Below, one piece after another: positions 1 to 12,092 of a stretch of DNA of 64,000 nucleotides. The DNA comes from Pleodorina starrii (lineage: Eukaryota; Chlorophyta; Chlorophyceae; Chlamydomonadales; Volvocaceae). Each line of letters begins with the position of its first letter. Position 1 is the first letter of the stretch. Under the pieces are notes generated by a model. The model saw only the letters and a program-made list of their open reading frames with translations. It made no database searches and was not told where the DNA came from. The position numbers and the translations under genes were made by a program. The stretch spans positions 637,001 through 701,000 of the forward strand of contig BRXU01000033.1 in assembly GCA_030267565.1 (NCBI GenBank), read 5' to 3'.

Positions 1-505
1 TAAAAAATATTTAACGAAATGTGACGTCTAACGTTCCAGACGCGTCTAGATCACTTGCATCGCTCAGGGGCAACAAACCCGGGCGGGTATCGTCGCTTCG
101 AGACCATCCCGTGTGCAAAGGCTCATAGGTAAATCCAGCATGCCACGCCGTATTTTGTGGTCGTGAGGCACGGGTGCATCGGGAGGTGTCTCGGTTCAGT
201 TATCAACTTATCATAGCTTTCGCAAAAATCAGATGGGCCATAAACCAACCCATAATCGCGCATGTTATCGCCATTGGGTCATGTTCAGCGCGCAATAAAT
301 CGTCAAAATTTAATTGATAGGATTTGCCTTGTAATTTGCGTATGCTGACGTGCAAATCATTACAACTGTCTCTGGTGCGCGACGGGTCTTCATTAGTCAA
401 TCTTCGCCCGTCGGTGGTGCCCTTTCTCGCTTTCCGTTTGTCGGAGAAGGAGCCTGCATATCCCGCTGGCGAGAGCTGCGCTGGACCCTCTATGGCGCTC
501 TTAAC
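1..505. other. 5' flank of the RUS gene; nothing recognised
   Basis: This stretch has a lower GC content than the following exon and holds no frame that resembles a known protein. It probably contains the promoter and 5' leader of the RUS gene that begins at 506. The reading frame of that gene is open for some distance upstream of 506, but I see no in-frame ATG there. Confidence 0.4.
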
Positions 506-3500
506 ATGACGCGTCAGCTGGCCCATCGCGCATTTACCTTAGCTACAATAGCTAGGAAAGGGCGCAAGCAACCTGATGATGCTTCTGCCGCGCTGTCATC
601 GCCCAGCGCGCGCCTGCTGTTTGGCAGGGCTCAGTCCAGCGCTCCGGCACCGGCTCCTGACGCGACACTCGCGCAGTCATCAGCCACACCGCCACAACAT
701 ATACATCAAATTGCCGGCATCCAAAGCGACTCCCTGCCTGACGCGTCTTGGCGGGGCTTCGCGGCAATTGCTGGCGTCGGAACTCATGGCGCGGGACTCT
801 GCACTTCCGCTGGAGCCCAGCTTAAATCACCACAACATCCATTTCCAGTCTTTGCCGTCAGTACATCCTTTCCAGCTAGCGGTGCCGGCACCCGCGGCGA
901 TTCCAGCAGCCCTGCGAGCCAGGCTCCCCCCTCAGCATTCAGCGGTGGCGCCTTCAGCGGTGGCCTCCATCCCGCCACCGACCCCGCCGCGGCACCTCCT
1001 CGCGCCGCTGCAGTTTCCCCCGCCTTCACCCGGACCTCGCCCACAGCTGCAACAGCCGCATCAGCAACCGCCGCAACGGCCACCGCAGCGGCTCCAGCCG
1101 CGTCTGCGTCCCTCAGCTCCAGCGCCAACGCCGGCGCCTATAATGAGCCAAAGGACGGTTCCTTCAGCGGTCGCATCGTGCAGCACGACGGGAGCCACGC
1201 GGTGCACTTGCTCGTATCAGGTACGGAAGAAAGTCGCGACGGTTGCAATTCGTTGGAGACCGTTGGAACCAACCGTTGGCAGGGCTGAGCGAGCCCTTCG
1301 CGACAAACTGAGTCGCTGCCTGCCTGTCGTACGGCTACCGTAGTCATGTTTCGAAGGCTGACGCCGCCTCCCCACCGATTAGCGGGGACCTGACTGGATT
1401 AGCCGCCATTGGACTGGACGGGACGAGACAGGACGGGACGAGACGAGACGGGACGAGACGGGACTGTCCCTCCCAGCGCCCACAGCTGCCCTTCACCACC
1501 ACATCCGAAACCAGAGCTGCGGCCCTCAGGCCCCCTGCCATGCCCGGCCCAGCCCCTGCCCGGCATCCTGCCGCCTCGCCCCCCTGCCCCGCCCTTCTCG
1601 GATATCTCCGCTCACCCCCCCGCCCTCCTCACAATTGCCCCCACGGCCCGCCCGCCGGCCCCCGACCCTGCCCCCGCGCATTGCTGATTGCTGCAACCAG
1701 CACTGCTGCTACTGCCGGTACCATCCACCACATTTCACTCTTTCAGTCCCCGCCCCGCCCCCCGCCCCCTGCCCCCCCTGCCCTCAGGTCACAGTGCCCG
1801 GGACTACAACCTGCGGATGGTCCGCTGTCACGTCCGGGACGAGCTGCGCTTCTCCCCGCCACAGCTCCCCGGGGGCCACTCGGCGGGGGCTGCAGGCACG
1901 GGGTGCGGCACGGACGCGGCCTCGGCCCGGGGGGAGGACGTCTCGTTCGCGACCTTCTTGTACAGGTGAGCTGGGGCTGGGGCTGGAGCTGGGGGAGAGG
2001 AGGGAGAGGGAGAGGGGGGCGTGGAGGGCGAAGGGGAAGGGGAGCGGGAGGGAGAGCGGTAGCGAAAGCGGGGGAGATCAGCTGGGGGGCTCGGGCCGAA
2101 ATATTCTAAGGGAGGAAAAAAAGATACCGAGGGAGGAAAGCCTCGGGGCTTTTCCATGGCGCTGTCGTGCCAGCTTCACTCAGACGCGCGCCATTCGCGT
2201 TGGCCGTGCGCGCCGTAACATCCATCCCGTTGCCGTCCCGTCGTACTGCCGTACCGTCGTACCGCAGGCAGGTTCGTGACACGATCAGCGCCACGTTCCT
2301 CCCGGCGGGGTACCCGGACACCACTGGGCAGAACTACGTGCGCTTCATGGCCTGGCAGGTACGCAATAACCACCGCAACCGCAACGCTGTGTTTGTCCCC
2401 ACTTCTTACCACACGGTTTCCTGGTGCCCGCCCTCTTCCCCGCCCTCCCCCCCCGCAGGGTGTCCATAATGTGGCTATGACCGCCAATTCGGTGTTGGCC
2501 TCCACCTTCATGTTGTATGCGGTGGGACTGGGGGCGGGATCCATACCCACCGCGGGGGCTCTCAACTGGGTACTCAAGGTGAGCGGGGGGGGGGGGGCGG
2601 GGGGGGCGGGAAGTAGGTGAGGGCGGGGAGGGGCAGGGCAGATGAAATCCCGGGTCCGATGACAAGAGGGTTTTCCATACCTGGGGTTCCTCTCGCCTGC
2701 GGGACATGCGGTATGCATACCCCCCTCCGCCTCCGCCTCCGCCTCCGCCTCCCCCACCACAACTGCTGCTCCCGCTTCCGCTGCCGGTGCCGCTGCAGGA
2801 CGGTATGGGCCAGTTGGGGACGCTACTGTTCGGAAAGACCATCGCACACAACTTCGATGTGCACTCCAAGACGTGGTGAGTGGGGGTTGGGTACGGCGTA
2901 CGGCATGCAGCGTGTGGTCGTACGGCGGGCACTGTGTGACCTGCCCGCTCAGCCCTCTCGCGCCCTCGTCGCGTGTGGTCTCTTTCTGGCCCCCTCGGTC
3001 CCTTCGCGGGCTGACACACCGGCCCACTCTCTAGCTGGGAAAGAACGACCCATCCAAAGATCCAAAGATCCAAAGATCCAAAGATCCAAAAATTCAAGTG
3101 TCCCCTCTCCCTCCCTCCCTCCCTCCCTCCCTCCCTCGCCAGGTTCTTTCTGTCAGCGGTGATGCTTCAGGCGGCTGCCGCCCTGGAGCTGATGACGGTG
3201 CTGCTGCCCGGGCACTTCCTGCTCATGGGCTCACTGGCTAACACACTCAAAGGTGGAACTGACTGGATGAGTGAGGGGACTGACTGAGGTGATTGTGTGA
3301 CTGAGGTGACTGCCTCTTGAAAGGCCAGGCAGTTGGGGAGGTTCCTGCGACCAGATCCAGATCCAGGTCCAGATCCAACTTCGCATCACGCTCTCAATCC
3401 CCACCCACCCACCCCCATCCCCCGCCCCCTGCCCCGCCCCTGCCAGGCCTAGCCTGGATGGCCGCCGGCTCCACTCGCTCCGTCTTCCATTTGAGCTTCG

Positions 3501-6500
3501 CGCGAGATAACAACATCGCCGATGTGACCGCAAAGGGTGGGTGCCTGGGTGGGTGGGTGTGGTGAGGGAGTAAAGACATGCGTGACTGCGTTCCGTGCGT
3601 GCTACTGGGTGCGCGGGTGGGTGGGTGGGAGGGGACGGCGGGTGGGCGGGCGGGTGCGGAGAGGTTCCCTCTTTCCACTCTAGCCATTTTCACATTTTGA
3701 AGCCCTCTCTGACCCCTCCCTGCCCTGTGCGCGGCCCCCCACCCCACTCCGCCCTCCGCCCCTCGCTTCCCCCCCGCCCCCCACTCCGCCCCTCCCCCCC
3801 CCAGGCACCTCCCAGTACATATTCGCCTCTCTGGTGGGCACCGCGGGGGGGGCCCTGATGTGTGCCGCGGTGGGGCAGAGCGGTGCGGCGGCGGCCACAT
3901 GCTTCGGACTGCTGGCGGGGGCGACCATTGGATCCGCCTACCTGGCAGTGCAGGTAGGTGGGGTGGGTGGTTGGGGAGGTGCTGGGTGGGTGTGTGTAGT
4001 AGTGGTTAGTTGGTTGGTCGGTTGGTCGGTTGGTCGGTTGGTTCGTTTGTTAGTCGGTCCGTTGGTTGGTTTACAAGACACGCATGTCGAGCATGGAGGC
4101 GTCCTGGCGGTTGGTTGGTTGGTCTCTGGCCCAGCGAGCACGACCCGGAGTGCGTCTGAAACCACCCTCCGGCCTGTAGGTGGATTACCCCCCATAAATA
4201 CACACGTGCCCGACTCTGTTTCTCGCACCTGGAATCTTCACTCACTTGTGCAACCCCGCCCCGCCCCGCCCCGCCCCGCCCCCCCCCGCCCCGCCCCGCC
4301 CCGCCCCGCCCCGCCCCGCCCCGCCCCGCCCCGCCCCGCCCCGCCCCACCTCAGGCCATCCCTCTCTCCACCCTCAACGCCACCCGGCTTCAACTCCTGG
4401 TGGACGCATTCCTCACCAGCATCAGCCCGGAGGAGGCGGCAGACAGCCGGAGACGACGCCACCACGGCCGCCGTACCCACGCCGGGCGCGACATCAGCCG
4501 CGGCGACGACGACGACGATGGCGACGGTTCGGACCGCGACGACCAAGATGGCGGCCAACGTGGCTACCGGGCTGCCAGCGCAGAGCGGCGCGGCGGCGGC
4601 GCCGCCGCCGGCGCGCGCGGCGGCGGTGGTGTCGGCTTCAGCGGTCCGTACGACACCGGCGTCGACGGCGACGACGACGACGATGACGTCATGCCTGGCG
4701 GCGACGGCGGCAGCGGCGGCGTCAGGGACGGGTTGCGAGGCCACAGCGGCGGCGGCGGTGTGGGCAGCGGCGGGATGGCGGCGCGGGGGGGCAGAGGCGG
4801 CTTTGGCGGTGTGGATTGGGACCGGGAACGAGAGCGCGAGCGCGAGCGGGACGCGTCGGGCGGCGCGATGCGGCGGTGGTCGCGGCCGCGCGCGTACCGC
4901 ACCGTTGACCGTTGCTACATCGGGCCCTCGACGCACGAGTACGAGCTGATGTACGACGACAGTCTTGACCCGCAGGTCTGCTGGCGCGAGCGGGTGGTGG
5001 GCGGGTGGTGGTCGGTTCTAGGGGGCCCAGCAGCACCCCGGGCGGCGGGAGTAGAAGTGGGAGAGGAAGCGGAGGTGGAGGTGGAGGTGCAAGTGGAAGC
5101 GATTGTGGCATGAGTGAGCGTGCTCTGGGCCAGGGCAGCCAATCCGTAGCAGATCAGCAGATCAGCCCTCGACAGCACACCTCAGCCACACTTTCGCATC
5201 TGTCATTTTGCTCCTGTACCGCTGGGTGGGTTGGGCATCATCTGCCGGTGCTTTGCCGCCATGCTCCACTCTCCCAAGGAACAAATAGCACACACTCTCA
5301 CGCACACACTCTCACGCACACACTCTCACGCACACACTCTCACGCACACACTCTCACGCACACACTCTCACGCACACACTCTCACGCACACACTCTCACG
5401 CACATATGCAAACCTGGGCCCCTGTGTTGACAATAGACTGGTCACTGACCCTCATCCGCCCCCTCTCTCGGGCTCCTCGGACCCCCCGCCCGCCCGGTCT
5501 GCCGCGCCCAGGTCCCCACCCCCCTGGAGCTGTCGCCCATGGATCCGCCGCTGCCGTACTTTTCCCGCTGCGCCGCCGAGCGCCTCTCGCCCCCCATCAT
5601 CGTGGGCAGTCGGCTGGAGCACGTGGTGGATGGTGGGTGGGTGGGGGTGGGGGGGAAGGGAGTGGGTGAGGTGGGGGGTGAGGGGGTGGGTGGGTGGGTG
5701 GTGGGTGGGTGGGTGGGTGGGGATCCTTCCTGCCTGCCTGCCTCGGTCCTCTTCTCTCCACTACTCCCTTCCCCCTCTCGAGCTGCCCCTTCACTGCCCC
5801 TACCCGGGCCCCTCTACTCCGCTGCCCCTCGCTTTGGCCCTCCGCCCCTCCACCACCCTCCCCTCCGCTGCCCCTCCGCTTCTCATCCGCTTTGGGCCCC
5901 TCCGCCCCTCCGCTTCTTCAGGCAACGCCAATCTGTTGGTGATGCTGCTGACGACGTACAAGTATGCGCACTTTATGGTGGTGCCGCGGAGGGGGGCGCT
6001 GCACGTGGTGCTGCACGAGAGGGCCGACCCACGGGACATGGTGCAGGTGGGGGCGCGGGGGGGGGGGGGGGCGGGGGGTTACGGCACACACCGGCGTGCG
6101 CTTGCTTCTTGCCTTTGGCGCCACGCCCGCCCCGTCCGACCTCGTCGCATCACGCCCGCTCCTGACCCCACTCCCGGCTGCTGGTCGCGGCCCACAGGCC
6201 TACCTCCAGGCCTGCATCCTGCGGCGACGCATGCGGGGAGATAAGGCCCAACCGCTGCCCGATCCGGACGAGCAGACCGCGGAGCTGCGGCTGGAGCTGC
6301 AGGTAGTACGGCAGTACGGCAGCAAGCCAAATGACGCAATTCCTCTTCACGGCCTTATCACTCCACGCAACAGCCACTCACGTGATACCTCATTTCTCAT
6401 TTCTCATTTCTCCTCGCATCGCTTTGGCTCGCCCGTTCGCAGGAGAGCCTTGCGGCGGCGGAACGGTTGACCACAATCTTCATGTCGACCATCGAGGTAC

Positions 6501-6791
6501 GGCAGGCGCTTGCCGTATGTGCAGTACATCCGCACATGAGACGCCGTACATTTTGTCGTGCTGGCGGAAGTGGGTTTGCAGTATTCACCGGACCGCTGCT
6601 TCTGCTGCTGCTGCTGCTGCCGCTGACGACGTTGTTGTTCTGTTCTGTTCTGCCGCTGCTGACGCTGATGCTGCTGTTTTCTTTCTTCCACTGCTGCCGC
6701 TGCTGCTCACTGAATCGGTGACTCCAAGGCCAACGGCTGGACGGTTGCCAAGGTGGTTGTGGAGGCGCAGCGCCGCAGGGCGAGGTGGTGA
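506..6791 (+). CDS. RUS (ROOT UVB SENSITIVE / DUF647) family protein
   Basis: The 14-exon model is 506-1220, 1788-1965, 2268-2358, 2459-2578, 2799-2875, 3143-3252, 3447-3536, 3805-3953, 4355-4975, 5512-5632, 5922-6046, 6198-6302, 6443-6496 and 6729-6791, giving about 872 aa. Family marks are VRDTISATFLPAGYPDTT (exon 3), the small-residue-rich hydrophobic segments of exons 4 to 8, and NNIADVTAKGTSQYI (exons 7-8), which match the DUF647 core of plant RUS1-6 proteins. Those proteins are membrane-associated in plastid or other organelles, and RUS1/RUS2 act in UV-B and vitamin-B6-linked root growth. The start at 506 is the first in-frame ATG; MTRQLAHRAFTLATIARKG looks like an organelle-targeting peptide. 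Exon 1 is mostly Ala/Pro/Ser filler, and exon 9 carries an Asp/Gly/Arg-rich insertion of about 150 residues. I cannot say which RUS subgroup this is. The exon 9 donor (GTCTGC) is weak. Confidence 0.85.
1412..1470 (+). repeat. GGGACGAGAC tandem repeat in RUS intron 1
   Basis: This is a short imperfect tandem array of a 5-10 base GGGAC/GAGAC unit lying inside the first RUS intron. No function is visible. Confidence 0.7.
3052..3138 (+). repeat. ATCCAAAG then CCCT microsatellites in RUS intron 5
   Basis: About four and a half copies of ATCCAAAG (3052-3090) are followed by a CCCT run that serves as the pyrimidine tract before the exon 6 acceptor at 3142. Confidence 0.8.
4008..4070 (+). repeat. 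GGTTGGTC-type repeat in RUS intron 8
   Basis: This is an imperfect tandem run of GGTTGGTC/GGTTGGTT units directly after the exon 8 donor region. Confidence 0.7.
4254..4348 (+). repeat. CCCCG pentanucleotide satellite abutting an acceptor
   Basis: About 19 nearly perfect copies of CCCCG/CCCGC end six bases before the AG of the RUS exon 9 acceptor (4353-4354). The satellite therefore forms the pyrimidine tract of that splice site. The other strand is a continuous CGGGG run with G-quadruplex potential. Confidence 0.9.
5102..5279 (+). repeat. Dispersed intronic repeat, copy 1
   Basis: This segment, from ATTGTGGC to CTCCCAAGG, recurs at 31085-31259 with the same order of conserved blocks, including CACACTTTCGCATCTGTCAT and GCCGCCATGCTCCACTCTCC. 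Here it lies in RUS intron 9, in the sense direction of that gene. It has no open frame of note. It may be a MITE or SINE; the ends are not diagnostic. Confidence 0.85.
5290..5404 (+). repeat. 14-bp minisatellite (CACACTCTCACGCA) in RUS intron 9
   Basis: Eight essentially identical 14-base units follow immediately after the dispersed repeat at 5102-5279. The perfect identity suggests recent expansion. Confidence 0.92.
5632..5722 (+). repeat. GGGT-rich tract in RUS intron 10
   Basis: This is a G-rich run of GGTGGGT/GGGT units starting at the exon 10 donor. The spacing of the GGG runs fits a G-quadruplex-forming transcript. Confidence 0.6.
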
Positions 6792-7740
6792 GACCCAGGA
6801 GGGAGGCAGGCAGGAGCCGCTGGCGCTGGTGCGCACCTCTAGTTGCCGTCAGCACCATTGCTGTGGCAGCTTCCACCGCCGCCGACGTGATTAGCTAAGC
6901 TTGGGAGCGATGGGAAGTCAAGTCGGGGGGTAATGGAGATGATGAGTTGGGAACTGCGGGGGGCGGCGTTGGGGTGGAGCCGGTGGGGGAGGTGGGAGGG
7001 GGGAAGCGTGGCCGGGACCCGGGAGAGGGGAAGCTGCCAATTCCGAATCTGCCGGGGGTGACTGGGAAGGGCGCGGATAGGGGTTGCAAATGGCTGTGTG
7101 GGGGGCATATGGATGGGGCAATGCCGCACCGTCGGTATGAGGGCATGCGCATTTGTTTTTGGATTGTCACGTCGTTTGCTGGTTGTGGTGGGCTTTTCAC
7201 ATGTCAGTCTTTCAAGCACTCTCGTTGGAATGGGTCCAATGCCGCTTCCCCGTTCGGTTTTTTTTGTGGTTTGCGTCCAGGAGAAGATGGGATTCTTGGT
7301 TTTGGGGCGGTTATGTTTTCGGTTACGCTGCGTTCGCTGCTCCCCCCCAAAAGAACAGCTTATTCAGGATCTCATCCGTCGCAACTTGTTATTTTTCACA
7401 GCGCTCTCCCCCAGGGTGTCCAGGATGCGGGGGGGCGGGCCACAGGCGCGCCTCCTGCCCCCAGTGCGGGGCGGTGCGCCTTGTTCCGCTGCTGTTCCGT
7501 TCACGCTGTGCGGGGCCGCGCAGTTTTTCGTTCGCTGTCTGGGGAAGCTGGTGCTGCAGGTTAGGCATGTCTTCCTTGTTGTTGTCGTTTGGTACTTGCG
7601 CAGCAAAAACGCTGACAGAGCGCTGGAGGGCCGCGGGGGAGGGCGGCTGTTGTGGCGAAGTGGGGGGTGGGGCTCCGCGCCGGCAAATTTTCCCAGAGGG
7701 CTCTGGGAGCCGCCGGCCTGCCGGGCGCGATTGTAACTTT
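6792..7740 (+). other. Probable 3' UTR of the RUS gene
   Basis: No convincing coding frame follows the RUS stop at 6791. The first TGTAA I found on this strand is at 7732, so about 950 bases may be 3' UTR. Confidence 0.45.
7732..7736 (+). promoter_or_regulatory. Candidate TGTAA polyadenylation signal (RUS)
   Basis: TGTAA is the usual polyadenylation signal in Chlamydomonas-type algae. This is the first clear plus-strand copy after the RUS stop. Confidence 0.45.
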
Positions 7741-8748
7741 AGGAACCTCGAGGGCCGAGGAGAGGAAAGGGAAGGGGCGAGGGAGGTGGGGAAGAGGGAG
7801 GATGGAGGCGCCGTTGGCCGTGCTGATGCACGGGGCATAAGACCCGTTCGGGAAGGTCTTGTCTGCATGGCCGGTGGGTATTCTTTGCTTTTCCGGCTCG
7901 CCCAGATGTGTGCCTCGGACTGCTGATCCTCCGGCTGTTGTGCGTCTTGACCCAATCCGTCTTTGAATGCTGAACTGGAAGAGACCTTCGTCTGACCCTC
8001 GACTTTGAAGGAAAGCGTACAGTACGGCGATGGGCGGTGGGGCGACGTTGGGGAAAATGCTGGCAGGTTGGTTTTTCGCATTCCGTTCTGTTTGGTGCAG
8101 CTTGAGGTGAGGTCTGAGGTGTCGGCGGTGGGCCGTTGGGGCAGTTGGGGGCCGCACCGTTGTCAGTTGCCGTGTTGCGCTGCCGCGGGCCTTTCGAGGT
8201 CGTTGTTGTCTCTCTCAACCGAGCGAGGGGCCAAGGGCAGGCAGAAATGCAACGGTTGGTGGAACGGTTGGCGGTTTGGTTTGTTGGTGGGTGAATTGAG
8301 TGTCCGCCTGTGAGCCTGGAATGCGTGGATGACTGTTGCTGCTGCCGCTGCTGCTACAAGGGGCGCGGTTCAGAGATCTCATGGCAGGGGAGAGGCTTCA
8401 ATGCACGGCTGGCGGGTCATGTCGTGGTCCTGTTTGGTCTATGGGCTGGGTGTGCGTTCCTTTGCCCGGGTCAGCTCCACTGCAGTGCACGGAGGGCCAG
8501 CTGGTGGCACGCTGGCTTGACTCTTCCAAGAGTCTGGAGCCCACTCTAACAACATACCGTACAACAACCATGACAACAATAACAAAGTTGTGTGTTCCAT
8601 CCTTTTCGTTGGCGACCCGTAACCAAAACGATGCACAGCAAAAGGGGCGTCGACCCTTATCATTGAGTCAGATGTACGAGGGTTCCCGTTTGCGGCCTTG
8701 GAGCGCTGTACACGCCGGCTGCTGAAATCCACGCGAGCGCCCCTACCG

Positions 8749-8812
8749 GTAGTGGCAGTGCACCTCCTGGCAGTGGCAGTGCACCTCCTGGCAGTGGCAG
8801 TGCGCCTTGGCT
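8749..8812 (+). repeat. Three tandem copies of a 20-bp unit
   Basis: The unit GTGGCAGTGCACCTCCTGGCA is repeated three times, the last copy degenerate. It contains the palindrome GTGCAC. Confidence 0.8.
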
Positions 8813-10672
8813 GAGATGCCGCCTGTGTGTGGGGTGCGGGACCTTGCGCCAGCAGCGTATCCCAGCCATGGCGCAGCCGCCGGGCACACAAGCACACAAC
8901 ATGTGAGGGCTAAGGCGGCAAACGGCAAGTGACGGAGGGGTGACGGACGAAGACACGTGCCCCTTACATGTGGTAGGGTTTTTTCCACACGCCCGCGTTC
9001 GGGGGGGCGGGCTACCGTTTGGGCAACGCTTGCCAGCGGCTCACTTGTCAGCGGCGGCTGTCAGCTGCCGGTAGCAGCAGAGGTACCGGTAGCTCCAACA
9101 GCCGAGCCGGAGGCCGACGTAACCACTGGATAGCACAAACACGCAAAACCACCTTTGAGCCAGGCCTGGATGGCCTCCTTCGGCATGTCATAAGCATGAA
9201 CACGCTCCCGAATCCAACCGTACGCCCAAAGAAACAGCAAATATCTAGAGATTTTATTCGCGCCACCACAGGCGTGTGGCCCTTATTCCGCGGGCAGGCA
9301 ACCTATCACAAGCCATACCATGCGGTACGACATACACCCTCCTCCCAGGACCGCAAATGCAATTCCCAAAGAACGTCCCTGGCTAGCACTGAGGGAGAGA
9401 TCTGGAGCGTGGTTTCATATACAGGTTGGCGATTCGCAGTGCAGTGCAGTGCAGCCAGAGACGTCCGCCCGAGCAGGTAGGGTGTGCTCCGCCCTGGGGG
9501 GCACTCGATCGGTAAGCTACCGAAGTACGGTAACCCCGGCTCCCAAGATCGCTCCCTACTAGGGGGGCCAATATACTCAAAACCTTGCCGCGCACTCGTC
9601 CTGCCAAGTGACTTTGACCGGGGCGAGGCAGCGCATCTGGTTGCCCTCCCCGGCCAAAAGCGGGCCCCGGGACGCCCCTGCCCACACGCCCACATACACC
9701 CACATACATGCGCAGCTGCTCCGGCGCGCCTCCCACCAACGCCGCCCTCCAACGTCCTTCACCGATACACCGCCGGCCGCCTTGGGCCCGCTCCATCGCT
9801 GTGAGCCGGCCCGACATGACACGACATGGCCCGACACGGCCCGGCCGCAGATGCGGAGAGGGGCTTTGCCGTCGGTTCGGGTGCAGAGAGCGCCCGCACG
9901 CCACACCGCCGCCACCATCCTCCGGGCCAGGAAAGAATTGATCGATATATCAAGGTGGTGAGAGTGTGATTCAGCTAAAGCAAATCTGCCAATGGCCGCG
10001 GCTGCAGCATACACGCGCGGCCAAGCGCGGCGGCGTGGCAAGCCCGCGTCCGCAATCAAGTAAAAAAGCGCGCCTCTAATTTCTTTTCTGTTTTATCTGC
10101 GCCATAAGAGAGTGAGCAGCTAAAAAACACGCGCGTCTGTCCCTTATACAAAGGTTGAATCGGTGCCCCGTGAAACACTTGAGTTCGCGGGATGATCCCG
10201 CGGGGAGGATCGTGGACGCAAAGTGGGGCCAGAGAGCGGTAACCGACGACCCCTCGGCCACTGGGGCCCTCCCGACACGCCGGCTGCGCGAAACCTCCGG
10301 CCACCACCGGCCCAGGCCGCACCGCACCGCGCCGCCGCCCCGTCCTCCCCATTTAAAACCGTGCTCAACGGGCATAACAATACAGCGTATCATCTTTGCG
10401 TCATTGGTGGGTGCACTGCGTGAACAGGTGGCACACTGGCAGATGGAGAGCCAGAAAACAAAGCCAAGTTTGCCGATGCCAGCAAATCCCCGTGCCGGAC
10501 CGAACCCGCAACAGGATGCCATGTTTGCGATTGCGCTCGCGCCCTTCCTCCAATCCGCCCCTCCTCACGCCATTGCGCTCCCAACCCTGTGTGGGGATGG
10601 GAATGCTGCCGGGGCCACGCCGGGGGGTTGCGGTGGCTGCTTCACAGTATCGACTCAGCCACCGCCGCCGCT

Positions 10673-10696
10673 GCAGCAGCAGCAGCAGCAGCAGCA
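10673..10696 (+). repeat. CAG trinucleotide run
   Basis: Eight CAG-type triplets in a region without a supported gene. A second run of eight lies at 11378-11402. Confidence 0.8.
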
Positions 10697-11377
10697 ACCT
10701 TCACCACCACCACATGGTACTACGCCCCGCCGTCTCGCCGCCTGCGTTCCGTTCCGTTCCGTTCCGTGGATACAGGTACACACAACACCGCAAGGCGCTC
10801 GCCCAAGCCGGACACCAGCCAGCCAGCCAGCCATCGGGCAAAATATTTATGGTAATTGATATATTATATATGCGCCTCATGCACGCAGTGAACATCCGGT
10901 GCCTTCGCGGTTGCCTGGTCGCTGCAGCTCCTACGTGCCGTGCCGTCCCCAGCGGCTGTACAAAAGGGGCACGGCAGAAACGGCAGCAGCAGACAAGACA
11001 GACTAGAGGAATCCCTCAAACAGTACCGCTTCACCGCTTCACCGCGGCACCGCGGCACCAAGCCAAGGGCGACCAAGCGCAGCCGCATACCAACCAACCG
11101 GTCAACCGAAAGCGCACCGGGGGCGCTACCCCACCCCATCCCGCCTGCCAACTGCGCTGTTCTCGACCCAAATTCCCACATCCAACCCAAACCGCCACCC
11201 CACGAGGACCTCAGTGCTCTTATTATAGCGATTCGGGGTGACGATCCTTCGGCACCTTCGGCAGCCGGCGCAGGCCACTTATACTCAACCAGCCCCAGGT
11301 CCCGATGAGACCGCCGTTTGCGCTTTTCGCCCTCGTTCCGCTCCCGTCCCGATAGCCCGTCGATCCCTCTGCACCAA

Positions 11378-11402
11378 CAGCAGCAGCAGCAGCAGCAGCA
11401 GG
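11378..11402 (+). repeat. CAG trinucleotide run
   Basis: This is the second CAG run in the probable 3' flank of the CCCH gene. On the strand of that gene it reads CTG. Confidence 0.8.
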
Positions 11403-11972
11403 GGCACCCACAAGACCGCATTTACGACACGCGCAATTGCGTTCCCTCTCGGCGGCCGTAACACGACGGCTGACATCGTCATAGTAACCCGATTGCCCTG
11501 TGTATCGTATAGCCTTCCTCGCCGCCAGCGCCCCGACTGCACCCGACAAAATACCTTACTCCCCTCAAACTGTGCGAGCTGCCTCACAGCCAGAAAGCCT
11601 TTCCGCGCGACTCTGTTGCCCCACTGTTGTCCCACTAGCCCCTTCCCATACGCTTCTCTCATACGCTTCTGGTGCGCTCCCCGGTACGCCCGCATGCGGG
11701 CCTGTGTGGCCCGCAACTCAAACGGCGACGCCCTCACGGTTCCACTCCTTGTACGACACAAACACCACCCTGCCGCACGACCGCCCTGTCGCGCCAGACC
11801 TCCCTCCCTCCCTGCCCCGGACGCAACCCCTGATTCAAGATTAAACCCATTAAACCCACCAAACCAGACCGACCCCACCAAACCCACCGGATCAGCAGAC
11901 ACGGCATACCTCACGCACGCATATATCGAATGGCGTTAACAGGTGCAAACCACCTGGCATCAATCGCAGGCT

Positions 11973-11998
11973 ATAGGGTTTTAGGGTTTTAGGGTTTA
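11973..11998 (+). repeat. Interstitial telomere-type repeat (TTTTAGGG)
   Basis: Two perfect TTTTAGGG units are preceded by TAGGG and followed by TTTA. TTTTAGGG is the telomere repeat of Chlamydomonas and its relatives. The tract is short and sits about 95 bases downstream of the stop of the minus-strand CCCH gene. Confidence 0.8.
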
Positions 11999-12092
11999 TC
12001 AATACCGGCCATCAAGCACCAGCAAGCCATACATCAGCGGCGCCTACAGGGGGCCTACCGCCTCTCCAGCTTCGGTCGCGGCGTAACACCAC

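Larger units (their letters stand above)
7741..12092. other. Non-coding interval; probably long 3' UTR of the CCCH gene plus spacer
   Basis: I found no frame that splices into a recognisable protein on either strand. The minus-strand CCCH gene stops at 12093, so part of this interval must be its 3' UTR. The nearest minus-strand TGTAA I see is at 8964-8968, which would imply a UTR of more than 3 kb, so a non-canonical signal may be used. Small CAG runs, a 20-bp tandem repeat and a telomere-like tract are listed separately. Confidence 0.4.
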
